Below, one piece after another: positions 26,465 to 34,943 of a stretch of 64,000 bases of DNA. The translations under genes and the position numbers were made by a program. The stretch's first letter is position 1; every line of letters starts with the position of its first letter. This stretch comes from JAHEFU01 sp041395205 (GTDB taxonomy: Bacteria; 4484-113; JAFGCY01): contig JAWLAZ010000001.1 of NCBI GenBank assembly GCA_041395205.1, positions 434,001 to 498,000 of the forward strand. The letters are read 5' to 3'. The notes under the pieces were generated by a model. The model was given only the letters and a program-made list of their open reading frames with translations, did no database searches and was not told where the DNA came from.

Positions 26465-27285
26465 TGCCCGTCCTTCCGGCGGCAGGTGTAGATCAGCTCT
26501 CCCCGCCGTTCACTGAGTGCCGCACCATCATAGGATGACAGCACCTGTGCCGCTTCCAGTCCGCTGAGTTCCAGCAGCAGCAGCATTTCGTTGTGGGTCA
26601 TCCAGCGCATCCCGAAGCGCTCCTCGGCGTTGTCAACGACCCGCCCAGCGGCATCGAGCCGCTCGAGGCGCATCGTCACATCATGCCGCTGCCGGCCGGA
26701 GTCAGTGCTGATGCGGGTGTAGCGCCGCAGCAGCCCGCCCTCCGCACACTCCTGCTCCATATCCTGCTGGAAGCGTCCCTCGGCGGCATAGGCACCGATT
26801 TTGGCGAAGTCCGGGTCGAACAGGTCCAGCACCAGCCGGCCACCATCCGCAAGCTGGCGGCGCACGCAGTCCAGACAGGCGCGCTGCTCTTCCGTCTCCA
26901 GCAGGTGCTGGAAGGCCCGGAAGGGAATCAGCACCAGATCGAACTGCTGCTCCAGATGGAAATCCTGCATCCCGGACTGCACGGTCCTGACCCGTTCGCG
27001 GACTTCCGCGGGCTCGCTGGCAAGCTTCTCCTCAAGCCGGACGAGCATCCCGGAGCTCAGGTCGAGCGCCGTGACCCTATGTCCGGCGCGGGCCAGCGGA
27101 ATGCTGATCCGGCCGGTGCCGCAGCCCAGTTCGAGGATCGTTCGCGCAGCATCGCCGGCGCAGTCCAGCCAGAACTGCAGGTCCACGGCGTTGCGGAATT
27201 CGTAGAGCTCGTCATACCAGCGCGCGATCGCGCCATAGTTGGTGTAGACGTTGCCGGTATCTTGCGTTGTCGTCTCGCCTTGCAT
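26461..27285 (-). CDS. Class I SAM-dependent methyltransferase
   Basis: 274 residues with AGGAG 8 nt before the ATG. Motif I is ILELGCGTGRIS (about 50-61), and the acidic residue binding the ribose is in VTALDLSSGML. The region after PFRAFQHLL and the beta strand GRLVLDLFDPD match the Methyltransf_25/11 fold. The C-terminal half carries beta strands for substrate binding. It is the first large gene after the 24-codon peptide gene, 132 nt downstream, and is coupled to the ABC ATPase. The acceptor is unknown. Confidence 0.85.
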   Translation of the reverse strand: MQGETTTQDTGNVYTNYGAIARWYDELYEFRNAVDLQFWLDCAGDAARTILELGCGTGRISIPLARAGHRVTALDLSSGMLVRLEEKLASEPAEVRERVRTVQSGMQDFHLEQQFDLVLIPFRAFQHLLETEEQRACLDCVRRQLADGGRLVLDLFDPDFAKIGAYAAEGRFQQDMEQECAEGGLLRRYTRISTDSGRQRHDVTMRLERLDAAGRVVDNAEERFGMRWMTHNEMLLLLELSGLEAAQVLSSYDGAALSERRGELIYTCRRKDGQ

Positions 27286-27417
27286 GGGAATGCTCCTGAT
27301 GCCTGGGGTCGGGATCCGACGGCGGGACAGGCTGTACGCGAACGGATGCCTGATCCGGGTCAGATCTGTACAGGTCTGTGGGTGGGTGGGGAATCCTGCC
27401 TTGTCAGCAGGCGTGAA

Positions 27418-27492
27418 TCAATGGAAGAAGCGGAACCCAGTGTGACCGGTACGGATGCGCTTGCCGTCGAGCGGCTTTCTGTTCATGTTCAT
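27418..27492 (-). CDS. 24-residue peptide gene with perfect Shine-Dalgarno (candidate modified-peptide precursor)
   Basis: The ATG at 27492 follows AAGGAGGT (27500-27507) at 7 nt, the best ribosome-binding site in the window. The peptide starts MNMNRKPLDG and ends GHTGFRFFH; it has two lysines and four arginines, two threonines, two histidines and three phenylalanines, and no cysteine. A sigma70-type promoter lies about 50 nt upstream. A methyltransferase, ABC ATPase, eleven acyltransferases and a permease follow on the same strand. A precursor of a modified exported peptide is the attractive reading; a regulatory leader peptide is the main alternative. Too short for homology judgement by eye. 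Confidence 0.5.
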   Translation of the reverse strand: MNMNRKPLDGKRIRTGHTGFRFFH

Positions 27493-27541
27493 CGCATGTA
27501 CCTCCTTCACTGGGACTCTCCGCAATGCGGATGTTGCCGGT

Positions 27542-27569
27542 ATTATACCCGGATTGAAAGATCTGGCAA
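27542..27569 (-). promoter_or_regulatory. Sigma70-type promoter of the peptide/GNAT cluster
   Basis: On the minus strand TTGCCA (27569-27564), a 16-nt spacer and a perfect TATAAT (27547-27542) precede the peptide gene. A small stem CCGC-ATT-GCGG lies in the short 5' UTR. Confidence 0.6.
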
Positions 27570-27720
27570 GCACCTGCAGCGGCTTTTCTGCGCAGCACAA
27601 TGATCGGGGACATTATTAGTTTCTGGAAATTCCCGGGATTACGGACCGGGAGGCCGTGGCTGGTCGCATTCATGTTGCCAGAATGCGATGCAAAGCAGGG
27701 GAATCAGCCGGGAGCGGTGA

Positions 27721-27969
27721 TCAGCCCGGCGCTTCCTCGCCCCCGAGGCTGCTCTTGATCTTGCTGAGCATGCGGTTGCGGCAGTCATCGCTGACACTTT
27801 CCTGCGGTTCGCAGTTCTTGATCTTGCTCAGCAGCTTCTCGATCACCTGGCGTTCGCGGGCGCAGTCCCCGCACTTCTCGAGGTGGTCGCGTGTCGCCTC
27901 CAGCTCCGCCTCGCTGCTTTCGCCGTAGACGAAGTTGAATATCACATCCTGAATCTTCTTGCAGTCCAT
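27721..27969 (-). CDS. Zinc-finger anti-sigma factor
   Basis: 82 residues from the ATG at 27969 (AAGGA upstream). It has the zf-HC2/ZAS motif with His29, Cys33 and Cys36 (HLEKCGDC), typical of anti-sigma factors that hold an ECF sigma inactive. No membrane segment is present, so it is a soluble ZAS protein of the redox- or metal-sensing kind. It lies 104 nt downstream of the sigma gene and is its likely partner. Confidence 0.8.
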   Translation of the reverse strand: MDCKKIQDVIFNFVYGESSEAELEATRDHLEKCGDCARERQVIEKLLSKIKNCEPQESVSDDCRNRMLSKIKSSLGGEEAPG

Positions 27970-28073
27970 CTCAGTCGTCCTTGCGCCGGCGGGTGATGTT
28001 GCCAATTCCGGCAGCCCGCGGCTCTCCAGCCTGACCATCCAGTTCCGTCCGTTCCCGAAGCCCCTTCACGCGC

Positions 28074-28700
28074 TCAGTCCTCTTCAACGCCCAGCCAGCG
28101 GCGGAGCTTGTTGACGGCATAGCGCATCCGCGAGAGCACCGTGCTCAGCGGACATTCGCAGATCTCAGCGATTTCCTCGAAGGTCAGTTCGTGGTAGATC
28201 TTGAGGATCACCACGGTACGCTGTTTTTCTGGCAACCTGTCTATCAGTACCTTGAGGGTTTCCGAAAAATTCTCACGCTCCAGCACGTTTTCGGGCAGAT
28301 CCCGGAAATCCTCGATGAAATCCTGGCGCTCGCTCTCGCTGCCCTCGTCGCCGACCGGCGTGTTGAGTGAGAAGGTCTGCTTGGCAGCGCTCTTCTTCCA
28401 GTGGCGCTTGACCTCATTGAGGGCGATCTTGTAGACCCAGCTCGAGAATTTCTTCGAGGGGTCGAAGTTCTTCGAGCTCTTGAAGACCCGCAGGAAGACT
28501 TCCTGCACCAGGTCCTCGATGTTCTCGCGCTCGCTGACCTGCTTGCGGATGAAGTTGTAGATCTGCTTGTGGTAGCGGTCGAAGATCTGATCAAAGGCCG
28601 CGGCATCGCCGGCGGCGAGCTGCATCACCAGCTCCTCATCGCTGCCCGGCGCCGGGAGGCTCGCCACTTCAAGATTCCTGCTGTCTGCTGTGCTTTCCAT
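28074..28700 (-). CDS. ECF-type RNA polymerase sigma factor
   Basis: 208 residues. Region 2 includes IEDLVQEVFLRVFKSSKNF and FSSWVYKIALNEVKRHWKK. Region 4 includes LPEKQRTVVILKIYHELTF and the helix-turn-helix IAEICECPLSTVLSRMRYA. No region 3. An acidic linker (about 125-150) and a 20-residue N-terminal extension are present. It directs transcription of a stress or envelope regulon not identifiable here. The anti-sigma gene is directly downstream. Confidence 0.9.
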   Translation of the reverse strand: MESTADSRNLEVASLPAPGSDEELVMQLAAGDAAAFDQIFDRYHKQIYNFIRKQVSERENIEDLVQEVFLRVFKSSKNFDPSKKFSSWVYKIALNEVKRHWKKSAAKQTFSLNTPVGDEGSESERQDFIEDFRDLPENVLERENFSETLKVLIDRLPEKQRTVVILKIYHELTFEEIAEICECPLSTVLSRMRYAVNKLRRWLGVEED

Positions 28701-28714
28701 GTACCGCTTCCAGT

Positions 28715-29131
28715 CTACCCGCTGTCCCCGCCCTGCTGCAGCTGCACCAGTTCCGTGAGCACGCCGCTGGCACTCTTCGGGTGGATGAAGAACACCCGGC
28801 CCTCCGCACCCTGTTTCGGCGCTTCATTCAGGAGCGTCAGCCCGCCGCTGCCCAGCCGGGCATGGGCCTCGTCCACATCAGCGCTCGCAAAGCAGAGGTG
28901 GTGCAGGCCCTGGCCGCGCTTCTCGAGGAAGCGCTGCACGCTGCCCGCCGGGTCCGTGGCCTCCAGCAGCTCGAGCTTGATGTTGCCCTGCAGCATCGCG
29001 ATGCGCACTCCCTCGGAGGGCACCTCGTGATACTCCACCTCGGACTGCGGGTAGGACAGCAGCTCGCACCAGACCGGCACTGCGCTCTCCAGTGATTCCA
29101 CGACGATTCCGATGTGATCCAGACTGAACAT
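28715..29131 (-). CDS. mce: Methylmalonyl-CoA epimerase (VOC superfamily)
   Basis: 138 residues, the normal size. It interconverts (2R)- and (2S)-methylmalonyl-CoA in propionate/succinate metabolism. Metal ligands of the VOC fold are His6 (LDHIGIVV), a His of GLHHLCF (77/78) and Glu127 (LTELVQL). Glu53 lies in the LELLE strand. A TAGAAT box is 9 nt before the ATG. The mutase genes are not in this window. Confidence 0.85.
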   Translation of the reverse strand: MFSLDHIGIVVESLESAVPVWCELLSYPQSEVEYHEVPSEGVRIAMLQGNIKLELLEATDPAGSVQRFLEKRGQGLHHLCFASADVDEAHARLGSGGLTLLNEAPKQGAEGRVFFIHPKSASGVLTELVQLQQGGDSG

Positions 29132-29140
29132 GACCTCTAG

Positions 29141-29146
29141 ATTCTA
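29141..29146 (-). promoter_or_regulatory. -10 box TAGAAT for the epimerase gene
   Basis: TAGAAT on the minus strand lies 9 nt before the ATG at 29131. This short distance suggests a leaderless or nearly leaderless mRNA. Confidence 0.4.
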
Positions 29147-29349
29147 ATGCGTCCGCAGAGACATCCCGGCTTGCTACCGGGCAATCCCGGACTTTGTTTC
29201 ATCAGTGCAGCACAGCAGCAGCTGGCCCGGGGCTGCGGAGCAGGGCAGGCCGGACTGAGCCGACATTAGCTTCATCAATGTTAAGCCCCGTGCCGCATAT
29301 GTTGATAACTTTGTTGATACAATGTTAATATCCGCAGCATACGGGCCGA

Positions 29350-29422
29350 GGGGATGAACCCCGCCGTCTGCGCGGGGAGCCCGCAAGGCAAAGAGGAACA
29401 GAGGAAAGGCCGCCTGGCGGCC
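29350..29422 (+). promoter_or_regulatory. Structured 5' leader with mutually exclusive hairpins
   Basis: Stem A pairs GGGG (29350-29353) with CCCC (29359-29362). Stem B pairs the same CCCC as part of CCCCGC (29359-29364) with GCGGGG (29372-29377), so A and B cannot coexist. Stem C, GGCCGCC-T-GGCGGCC (29408-29422), ends 6 nt before the ATG of the porin gene and would mask its start. The rest of the 297-nt gap 29132-29428 holds an AT-rich possible promoter around 29302-29330 and no gene. Confidence 0.4.
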
Positions 29423-29428
29423 GAAGGC

Positions 29429-32400
29429 ATGACAATCAGCGGAGGATGGCGTATCTGGCTGCTGGCTGTGACCGTCTGCACGGTCATGGTCCTGCCTGCG
29501 CTCGCCCAGGAGGATGCCTTCAGCCGTGCTGATGCCGCCTATGCCCGCGGCGAATGGGCAGTAGCCCGCCAGGAATACGAACGCATCGTCGGGATCTACC
29601 CTGGAACCGCCAGTGCCTGGCTGCGCCTCGCACGGATCCACACCGAGCTCGGCAACTGGAACGATGCGATCCTGATGTACGAAACCCTCGACGGGCTGGG
29701 GCCGATGGACCGCGATACGCGCATGGCCTACGGTGACGCCCTGCGCAGTGCGGGCCAGCTGGAGGAAGCGCTGGTCCAGTATGAACTGGCGGTGCACGAG
29801 GCCCCGGTCGTTGACAGTGTGGATGCCGCCCTGTCGACCGCCAAGGCCGCGCTGGAGCGCGGTGAGCAGGAGCAGGCACTTTCCGCCTATGAGCAGATCA
29901 CGCGCAACTGGCCGGGGCATCCGACGGCCTGGCTCGGTCTGGCCCGCATCAGGGCCGCGCGTGCCGAATGGGATGCAGCCGTGGCGGCCTTCGTGAAGCT
30001 GGAGGAGCTTGGTCCGCTGGGCCGTGAGATCCGTCTGGAATATGGCGATGCCCTGCGCGGGGCCGGCCGGCTGGAGGAGGGCGTGGCCCAGTACAACATG
30101 GCGGTGGGCCAGCCGATGTCGCTGGAATTCCAGCAGACCGCACGCTACCTGCCGGATGCCGTGACCGTGCAGATCGTCGACGCCTCCCGGCTGGAGGAAC
30201 AGGACAGCCGCCGTCCGCAGCACATGCTCGTGGTGCCCGGTGAGGAGCAGCGCAGCCTGGAACAGGCCAGTCTCCGGCTGGAGGAGCAGCCGCAGCCTGA
30301 AGCGCCGGCCGCTGCGGAGGCCCCGACGACTCAGCAGGATCCGCCGCCGCTGCAGGCGCAGCATACCGAACGCGCGACTGACAACTGGAAGGACTTCGAT
30401 CCGGCCGCTGCCAGTTTCCGCAGATCGCGGATCGAGGACCTGCCGGGCGAGGATGAACAGAGCATCATGGCGGCCCTGCTGCCACCAAAACCTCCGCTGC
30501 GTGAGGCCGGCGGCACGGATCTGCCGACCGATGAAGCGGATGTTGCCAACCGCCGTCTGCGCAACACTGCCGAATTCTTCAAGGGTGCGGAGATCCACAC
30601 CCTGCAGACCGCCGACGCCGATCCCGCGACTGCCGGGGGCAGCATGGACTGGCTGGCAACGGCCCGCGGGCATTTCGAGGCCGAGCAGTGGCAGGACAGC
30701 GTGCTGGCCTTCGAGAACTACATCGAGCAGGTCGGTGACGACGCACTGGAGCCGGAGATCCGCCTCGAGTACGCTCTGGCGCTGCTGGAGGCCGGGCAGA
30801 ACGGACTGGCCGAGGAGAACATCTCGCTCGTGCTGCATCAGCAGCCGGACAGCACCGCAGGCCGGATCGCGCTCGCCAAGCTGCTCTCGCGCACAGGCGA
30901 GCTGAATGATTCGATGCTGCTGCTGGACCAGCTGCGCATGGACAGGAACAGCCAGACGGAGGTGCGTCTCGCACGGATCTACGGCTACTTCCACAATGAC
31001 TACATCCAGGAAACCCTGATGGATCTCGGCGAGCTGATCGCCACCAACCCCGCCAATGCCGACATCAAGGAGCTCGTCGCCAGCGGCGCACCCTGGACTG
31101 AGGTCCGGCCGCTGCTGGAGGCCCGGCCCGGCAATGAGCGGATCATCGAGATGGCGGAGGTCGTCAAGGCCCGCCTGCTCTCGGAGATCGACGTGGGTGA
31201 GGCCGACATCGCCAGTGTGGCGATCCAGCTCTATGAAAGCGGTGAGTATGACGCCGCCAAGGCCGACTTCGAGGAGCGGGTGGCGGCGGATCCGGAGGAC
31301 AGCCAGAGCTGGCGCGGGCTGGCGGTGCTGACGATGGTGGCCCGTGACAACGCGGCGAGCATCGCGGCCTGGGAGGCCTATCTGGAGCTGCTGCCCGATG
31401 ACACGGATGCGCGGCTGTACTACGCCCAGGTGCTGATGCGCTGCGACTGCAGCCGTGCGCTGTGCGAACTCTGGGGCCTGATCGCGCTCGGTGAACCGGA
31501 GAACGAGGCCGGGCGCAAGCTCTATGAATTCCAGCCGGGAGTGACAACGCTGCCGGAGGATGCCTGGGTGGATGCCGCGACCTACGAGGATGCGCTGCTG
31601 AACTACGCCATCGCACTCTCGATCTGCGAGCGCGGCAAGGAATCGCTCTACTGGTTCCGCCAGGCGCTGTACTGGCAGCCTGACAACCCGGACTGGCAGA
31701 GCTACTACGCCGGGGCGCTGAACACGCTCGGGCGCTACGAGGAGGCGCTCGGGATCTACTGCAGCGTGCTGCGCAGCAATCCGGGGCATGGTGCGGCGGT
31801 GCTCGGGCGGGGCTACACCCATGCCTCGATGGGCCGCTACCGCGATGCCTTCCGCGACTGGGACGGGATTCCGCTCGACAGCCAGTTCTACGTCCCGGGG
31901 CGGATAGCCAAGGCCTACGGCCTGCTCTGGAAGGGCCAGCGCAGCGAGGCGATGGCGATGGCCTGCTATGCGATGCGCGAGGATCCGGAGAGCTGCGAGG
32001 TCTGGGACCTGCTGCGCGCACTCAAGGACATCCCGGATCCGAGCATGGACCAGGCCTGGCGCCAGAGCCATGACAGCGAGGACAACGACCTGCGTGCCAA
32101 CACCACGAGCATCAACATCCCGCTCGATGCCCGCGGTTCAGCGGCGAGCATCGTGCATGAGGATTTCCGGCTTGACAACACGGAGCAGGGCCAGATCAGC
32201 GACGGCACCGCCACGAGCCTCGGCTTCAGCCTGCCGCGCAATGACCGCGAACGCTTCAGCGTGCTGGCCCGCTACCTCGAGATTGACAACGACACCGATC
32301 CCGGGACTGACAACTGGGACTGGTCGGCGGCCTACAGCCTGCGGATCAATGACCGGCGCAGCCTGCGCCTGGCCCGGGACAGCCGGATGTTCTATGACAC

Positions 32401-32932
32401 GCCGCAGCTGGCCCGCAGCGGGGTGGTGCTCGACGAGTGGACGCTCAGCGCTGAAATGCCCTTCATGGGGGATGAGGACACGCAGCTGATCGCCAGCCTG
32501 TTCAGCGGCAGCCTCAGCGATGGCAACAGCCGCATCGGCACGGACTGGCGCCTGCAGCGTGAGCACATGCACTGGGGCATGGGGCGGCTGGTCTACGGCC
32601 TGCACTTCACCACGCTGGACTACTGCCAGGACCTGAGCAGCGGCTACTGGGACCCCAACAACTACCGCTTCGGCGAGGTCTATGCCGACTGGGTGGACAT
32701 GAGCCGCAACGACTTCCTCTGGGACTTCGGCGTCGGCTACGGCTGGGATGACGCCGCCGACCGCTCGCCCTCCGATGTGCTGCGCTACAAGGTCGGGCTG
32801 CGCGCGCGGCTGTTCCACGACCGGCTGACGATGCGTGCGGGTTACAGCAACAGCGAGCTGGCGACGATCGTCAGCGACGGGCCGGGCTACCGCTTCGCGC
32901 AGTGGAGCCTCTCCGGCCAGGTGAAGTTCTGA
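29429..32932 (+). CDS. TPR-rich periplasmic/outer-membrane beta-barrel exopolysaccharide porin (BcsC/PgaA-like)
   Basis: 1167 residues. The ATG at 29429 gives a signal peptide ending ALAQ; the earlier in-frame ATG at 29354 lacks one. Residues about 25-860 are TPR-like repeats (AWLRLARIHTELGNWNDAI, TAWLGLARIRAARAEWDAA and more), interrupted by a proline/glutamate-rich linker at about 240-330. The last ~280 residues are amphipathic strands, with the pattern SSGYWDPNNYRFGEVYADW seen in BcsC/PgaA barrels and a terminal WSLSGQVKF beta-signal. It should conduct the polymer through the periplasm and outer membrane. Confidence 0.82.
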   Translation: MTISGGWRIWLLAVTVCTVMVLPALAQEDAFSRADAAYARGEWAVARQEYERIVGIYPGTASAWLRLARIHTELGNWNDAILMYETLDGLGPMDRDTRMAYGDALRSAGQLEEALVQYELAVHEAPVVDSVDAALSTAKAALERGEQEQALSAYEQITRNWPGHPTAWLGLARIRAARAEWDAAVAAFVKLEELGPLGREIRLEYGDALRGAGRLEEGVAQYNMAVGQPMSLEFQQTARYLPDAVTVQIVDASRLEEQDSRRPQHMLVVPGEEQRSLEQASLRLEEQPQPEAPAAAEAPTTQQDPPPLQAQHTERATDNWKDFDPAAASFRRSRIEDLPGEDEQSIMAALLPPKPPLREAGGTDLPTDEADVANRRLRNTAEFFKGAEIHTLQTADADPATAGGSMDWLATARGHFEAEQWQDSVLAFENYIEQVGDDALEPEIRLEYALALLEAGQNGLAEENISLVLHQQPDSTAGRIALAKLLSRTGELNDSMLLLDQLRMDRNSQTEVRLARIYGYFHNDYIQETLMDLGELIATNPANADIKELVASGAPWTEVRPLLEARPGNERIIEMAEVVKARLLSEIDVGEADIASVAIQLYESGEYDAAKADFEERVAADPEDSQSWRGLAVLTMVARDNAASIAAWEAYLELLPDDTDARLYYAQVLMRCDCSRALCELWGLIALGEPENEAGRKLYEFQPGVTTLPEDAWVDAATYEDALLNYAIALSICERGKESLYWFRQALYWQPDNPDWQSYYAGALNTLGRYEEALGIYCSVLRSNPGHGAAVLGRGYTHASMGRYRDAFRDWDGIPLDSQFYVPGRIAKAYGLLWKGQRSEAMAMACYAMREDPESCEVWDLLRALKDIPDPSMDQAWRQSHDSEDNDLRANTTSINIPLDARGSAASIVHEDFRLDNTEQGQISDGTATSLGFSLPRNDRERFSVLARYLEIDNDTDPGTDNWDWSAAYSLRINDRRSLRLARDSRMFYDTPQLARSGVVLDEWTLSAEMPFMGDEDTQLIASLFSGSLSDGNSRIGTDWRLQREHMHWGMGRLVYGLHFTTLDYCQDLSSGYWDPNNYRFGEVYADWVDMSRNDFLWDFGVGYGWDDAADRSPSDVLRYKVGLRARLFHDRLTMRAGYSNSELATIVSDGPGYRFAQWSLSGQVKF

Positions 32933-33008
32933 ACCCGTCCCGCTTTACCGGGATTTAACCGGATTGCCAATCCTCCCTTCCCCCGGCTGCCAACAGCGCT
33001 GCGCCTGA

Positions 33009-33037
33009 TTGACAGCACCCCGCTGGCGGGCTACACT
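33009..33037 (+). promoter_or_regulatory. Promoter TTGACA-N17-TACACT
   Basis: A consensus -35 and near-consensus -10 at optimal spacing lie about 60 nt upstream of the MBOAT start at 33099, so this gene can be transcribed independently of the porin gene. Confidence 0.65.
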
Positions 33038-33098
33038 GGTGCCCGTCCAGCCGGGACATGTGGAGAATGGCAGCGCCCTCAGGCGGCCTGCCCCCGCC

Positions 33099-34505
33099 AT
33101 GCAGTTCCAGACCCTGATCTTCGCCGTGTTCTTCGTGCTCGTGCTCAGCGCGAACTGGCTGCTGCGCCGCCGGGATATGCCGCGCAAGATCCTGCTCGTA
33201 CTGGCCAGCTACTACTTCTACGGGGCCTTCAACATCTTCCTGCTGGCGGTGCTCGGATCCTCCTCGCTGCTCAACTACCTCTGCGGCGAGGGCATCCACC
33301 GTGCCCGTGAGGCCGGCAACAAGGCTCTGCAACGCGCCTGGTTCATGGCCGGGATCTGGCTGAACCTGCTGGCACTCGGGATGTTCAAGTACTACGGCTT
33401 CTTCCAGGCAAGCCTCGAGGACCTGCTGGGCCGCTTCAACATGAGCTCGCACCTGCCGATCCTCGAGATCATGCTGCCGGTCGGGCTGTCCTTCTACACC
33501 TTCCAGGGCCTGAGCTACATCATGGACCTGAACCGCGGCAAGGGCCTGCGCGCCAGGACGGTGGTGGACTTCCTGCTCTACATCTCCTTCTTCCCGCAGC
33601 TGCTTTCCGGCCCGATCTGCCGTCCGAAGGAACTGCTGCCGCAGCTGCATGAGGGCCTGCCCGAAAGCATCCCGGAACCCGGGCGTGCGGTCTCCCTGAT
33701 CCTCTCCGGCCTGTTCAAGAACGTGGTGCTCAGCCATTACCTCTACATGCACATCGTCGGCAATGTCTTCAACGACCCTTCCGACTACTCCGCGCCCACG
33801 CTCTGGGTGGCGATGTTCGCCTACGCGCTCTACATCTACGTGGACTTCAGCGGCTACACCGATCTCGCCGTGGGTCTCTCGCTCTTGCTGGGGATCCGCA
33901 TCCCGCACAACTTCAACCATCCCTACCTGGCAACGGATGTCTCGAACTTCTGGGGCCGCTGGCACATCACGCTTTCGCGCTGGATCAATGACTACCTGTT
34001 CGTGGCGCTGGGCGGGCGTGACATCCACAGGCGCTGGAGTGCGCTGTTCTGGGCCTGGGTGCTGGCCGGACTCTGGCACGGCGCGGCCTGGACCTACATC
34101 CTCTGGGGCACGTACTTCGCCCTGGCTCTGCTGCTGCACCACTACCTGAGAAGCGGCATCAAGAAGAAGTGGAAGGGCGGCGTGGCCGGCCAGCTCGGGA
34201 CCTTCCTCCTGGTCTGCTTCGGCTGGCTGATCTTCGCCTCCCCGGACCTCGAAAGCCTCTGGGCCTACCTGACGGGGATGTGGCGCTTCGGTGCGCCGGG
34301 CGAGGGCTTCGAGGCCTTCGTGCTGGTGGTGCTGGCCCTCGGCGCCGTGATGCATATCTTCGGCGAGCGGCTGCGCAGTGGCTTCATCCGGGTGCATGAT
34401 GCAATGCCGCTGGCGCTGCGGCCGGTGGCCTGGCTGGCGATCGGGCTCGTGATCCTCGCGCTCAAGCCCAGCGGGATGTCGCCAAATCTCTACTTCGGAT
34501 TCTGA
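33099..34505 (+). CDS. MBOAT-family O-acetyltransferase (AlgI/PatA-like)
   Basis: 468 residues from the ATG at 33099. It is a multi-span membrane protein (about ten helices) with the AlgI signature HNFNHPYLATDVSNFWGRWH and the catalytic-histidine region LAGLWHGAAWTYILWG. Such proteins pass acetyl groups across the inner membrane for O-acetylation of alginate, cellulose or peptidoglycan. The SGNH protein downstream would transfer the acetyl to the polymer. One base separates it from the next small gene. Confidence 0.9.
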   Translation: MQFQTLIFAVFFVLVLSANWLLRRRDMPRKILLVLASYYFYGAFNIFLLAVLGSSSLLNYLCGEGIHRAREAGNKALQRAWFMAGIWLNLLALGMFKYYGFFQASLEDLLGRFNMSSHLPILEIMLPVGLSFYTFQGLSYIMDLNRGKGLRARTVVDFLLYISFFPQLLSGPICRPKELLPQLHEGLPESIPEPGRAVSLILSGLFKNVVLSHYLYMHIVGNVFNDPSDYSAPTLWVAMFAYALYIYVDFSGYTDLAVGLSLLLGIRIPHNFNHPYLATDVSNFWGRWHITLSRWINDYLFVALGGRDIHRRWSALFWAWVLAGLWHGAAWTYILWGTYFALALLLHHYLRSGIKKKWKGGVAGQLGTFLLVCFGWLIFASPDLESLWAYLTGMWRFGAPGEGFEAFVLVVLALGAVMHIFGERLRSGFIRVHDAMPLALRPVAWLAIGLVILALKPSGMSPNLYFGF

Positions 34506-34506
34506 G

Positions 34507-34821
34507 ATGGACGAACAGACACGGACTGACAATTCGACGGAGGTGCAGCAGGGCAGGATGAGCCCGGCCTTCCTGATTGCGAGCAGCTGGCTGATCCTCG
34601 GCCTGCTGGTCCTGCTGTTCGGCTATGACATCAATTACTGGGCCTTCGGTTCCGACAACGGCTTCATGCAGGAGCGCGTCGTGCCGCAGACCCAGAAGCT
34701 CAGCGGCTTCTGCGTCGACAGCGGGATCCGCGGAGCGCGCACGGCGGTGGAGGACAGGGTGCATCCGATATATGACGATTCCCCGCTCTGGGCGGAGATC
34801 GAGGAAGCGGATGATGAGTAG
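34507..34821 (+). CDS. Small single-span membrane protein of the acetylation locus
   Basis: 104 residues; a hydrophilic N-terminus, one membrane helix (about 21-41, FLIASSWLILGLLVLLFG), then a periplasmic tail with two cysteines fewer than needed for a redox motif. It starts 1 nt after the MBOAT stop and is co-translated. It may be a subunit bridging the MBOAT and SGNH proteins (inference). No family recognised. Confidence 0.6.
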   Translation: MDEQTRTDNSTEVQQGRMSPAFLIASSWLILGLLVLLFGYDINYWAFGSDNGFMQERVVPQTQKLSGFCVDSGIRGARTAVEDRVHPIYDDSPLWAEIEEADDE

Positions 34822-34930
34822 TTTTGCATCGGGCGGATCCGCTCCGATACTGAACAGCACGGCAGCGCTGTCGTCAGAAGCGCGGTAATCAAGCAAGCGG
34901 GAGTCGGCCGGGCAGCATTGCCGCCCCGGC

Positions 34931-34936
34931 TATAAT
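34931..34936 (+). promoter_or_regulatory. -10 box TATAAT for the SGNH gene
   Basis: A perfect TATAAT lies 7 nt before the ATG at 34944, giving a predicted leaderless mRNA. Confidence 0.5.
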
Positions 34937-34943
34937 CAGCAAC

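Noticed and set aside
27418..27600. Longer 60-codon version of the peptide ORF starting near 27600
   Set aside because: It would contain the perfect Shine-Dalgarno and the promoter inside its coding part. The start at 27492 explains both signals.
29281..29428. c-di-GMP-I riboswitch before the porin gene
   Set aside because: Short words such as GCAAGGCAAAG recall it, but the paired helices and tetraloop receptor of the consensus are not found.
29174..32071. A 965-codon open frame on the minus strand opposite the porin gene
   Set aside because: It is antisense to a gene with clear signal peptide, TPR and barrel features. Its His/Ala/Val-rich composition is that of a GC-rich antisense shadow. 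Similar long shadows at 776-2161, 2212-3732, 4742-6127, 32955-34532 and 35902-37752 were dropped for the same reason.
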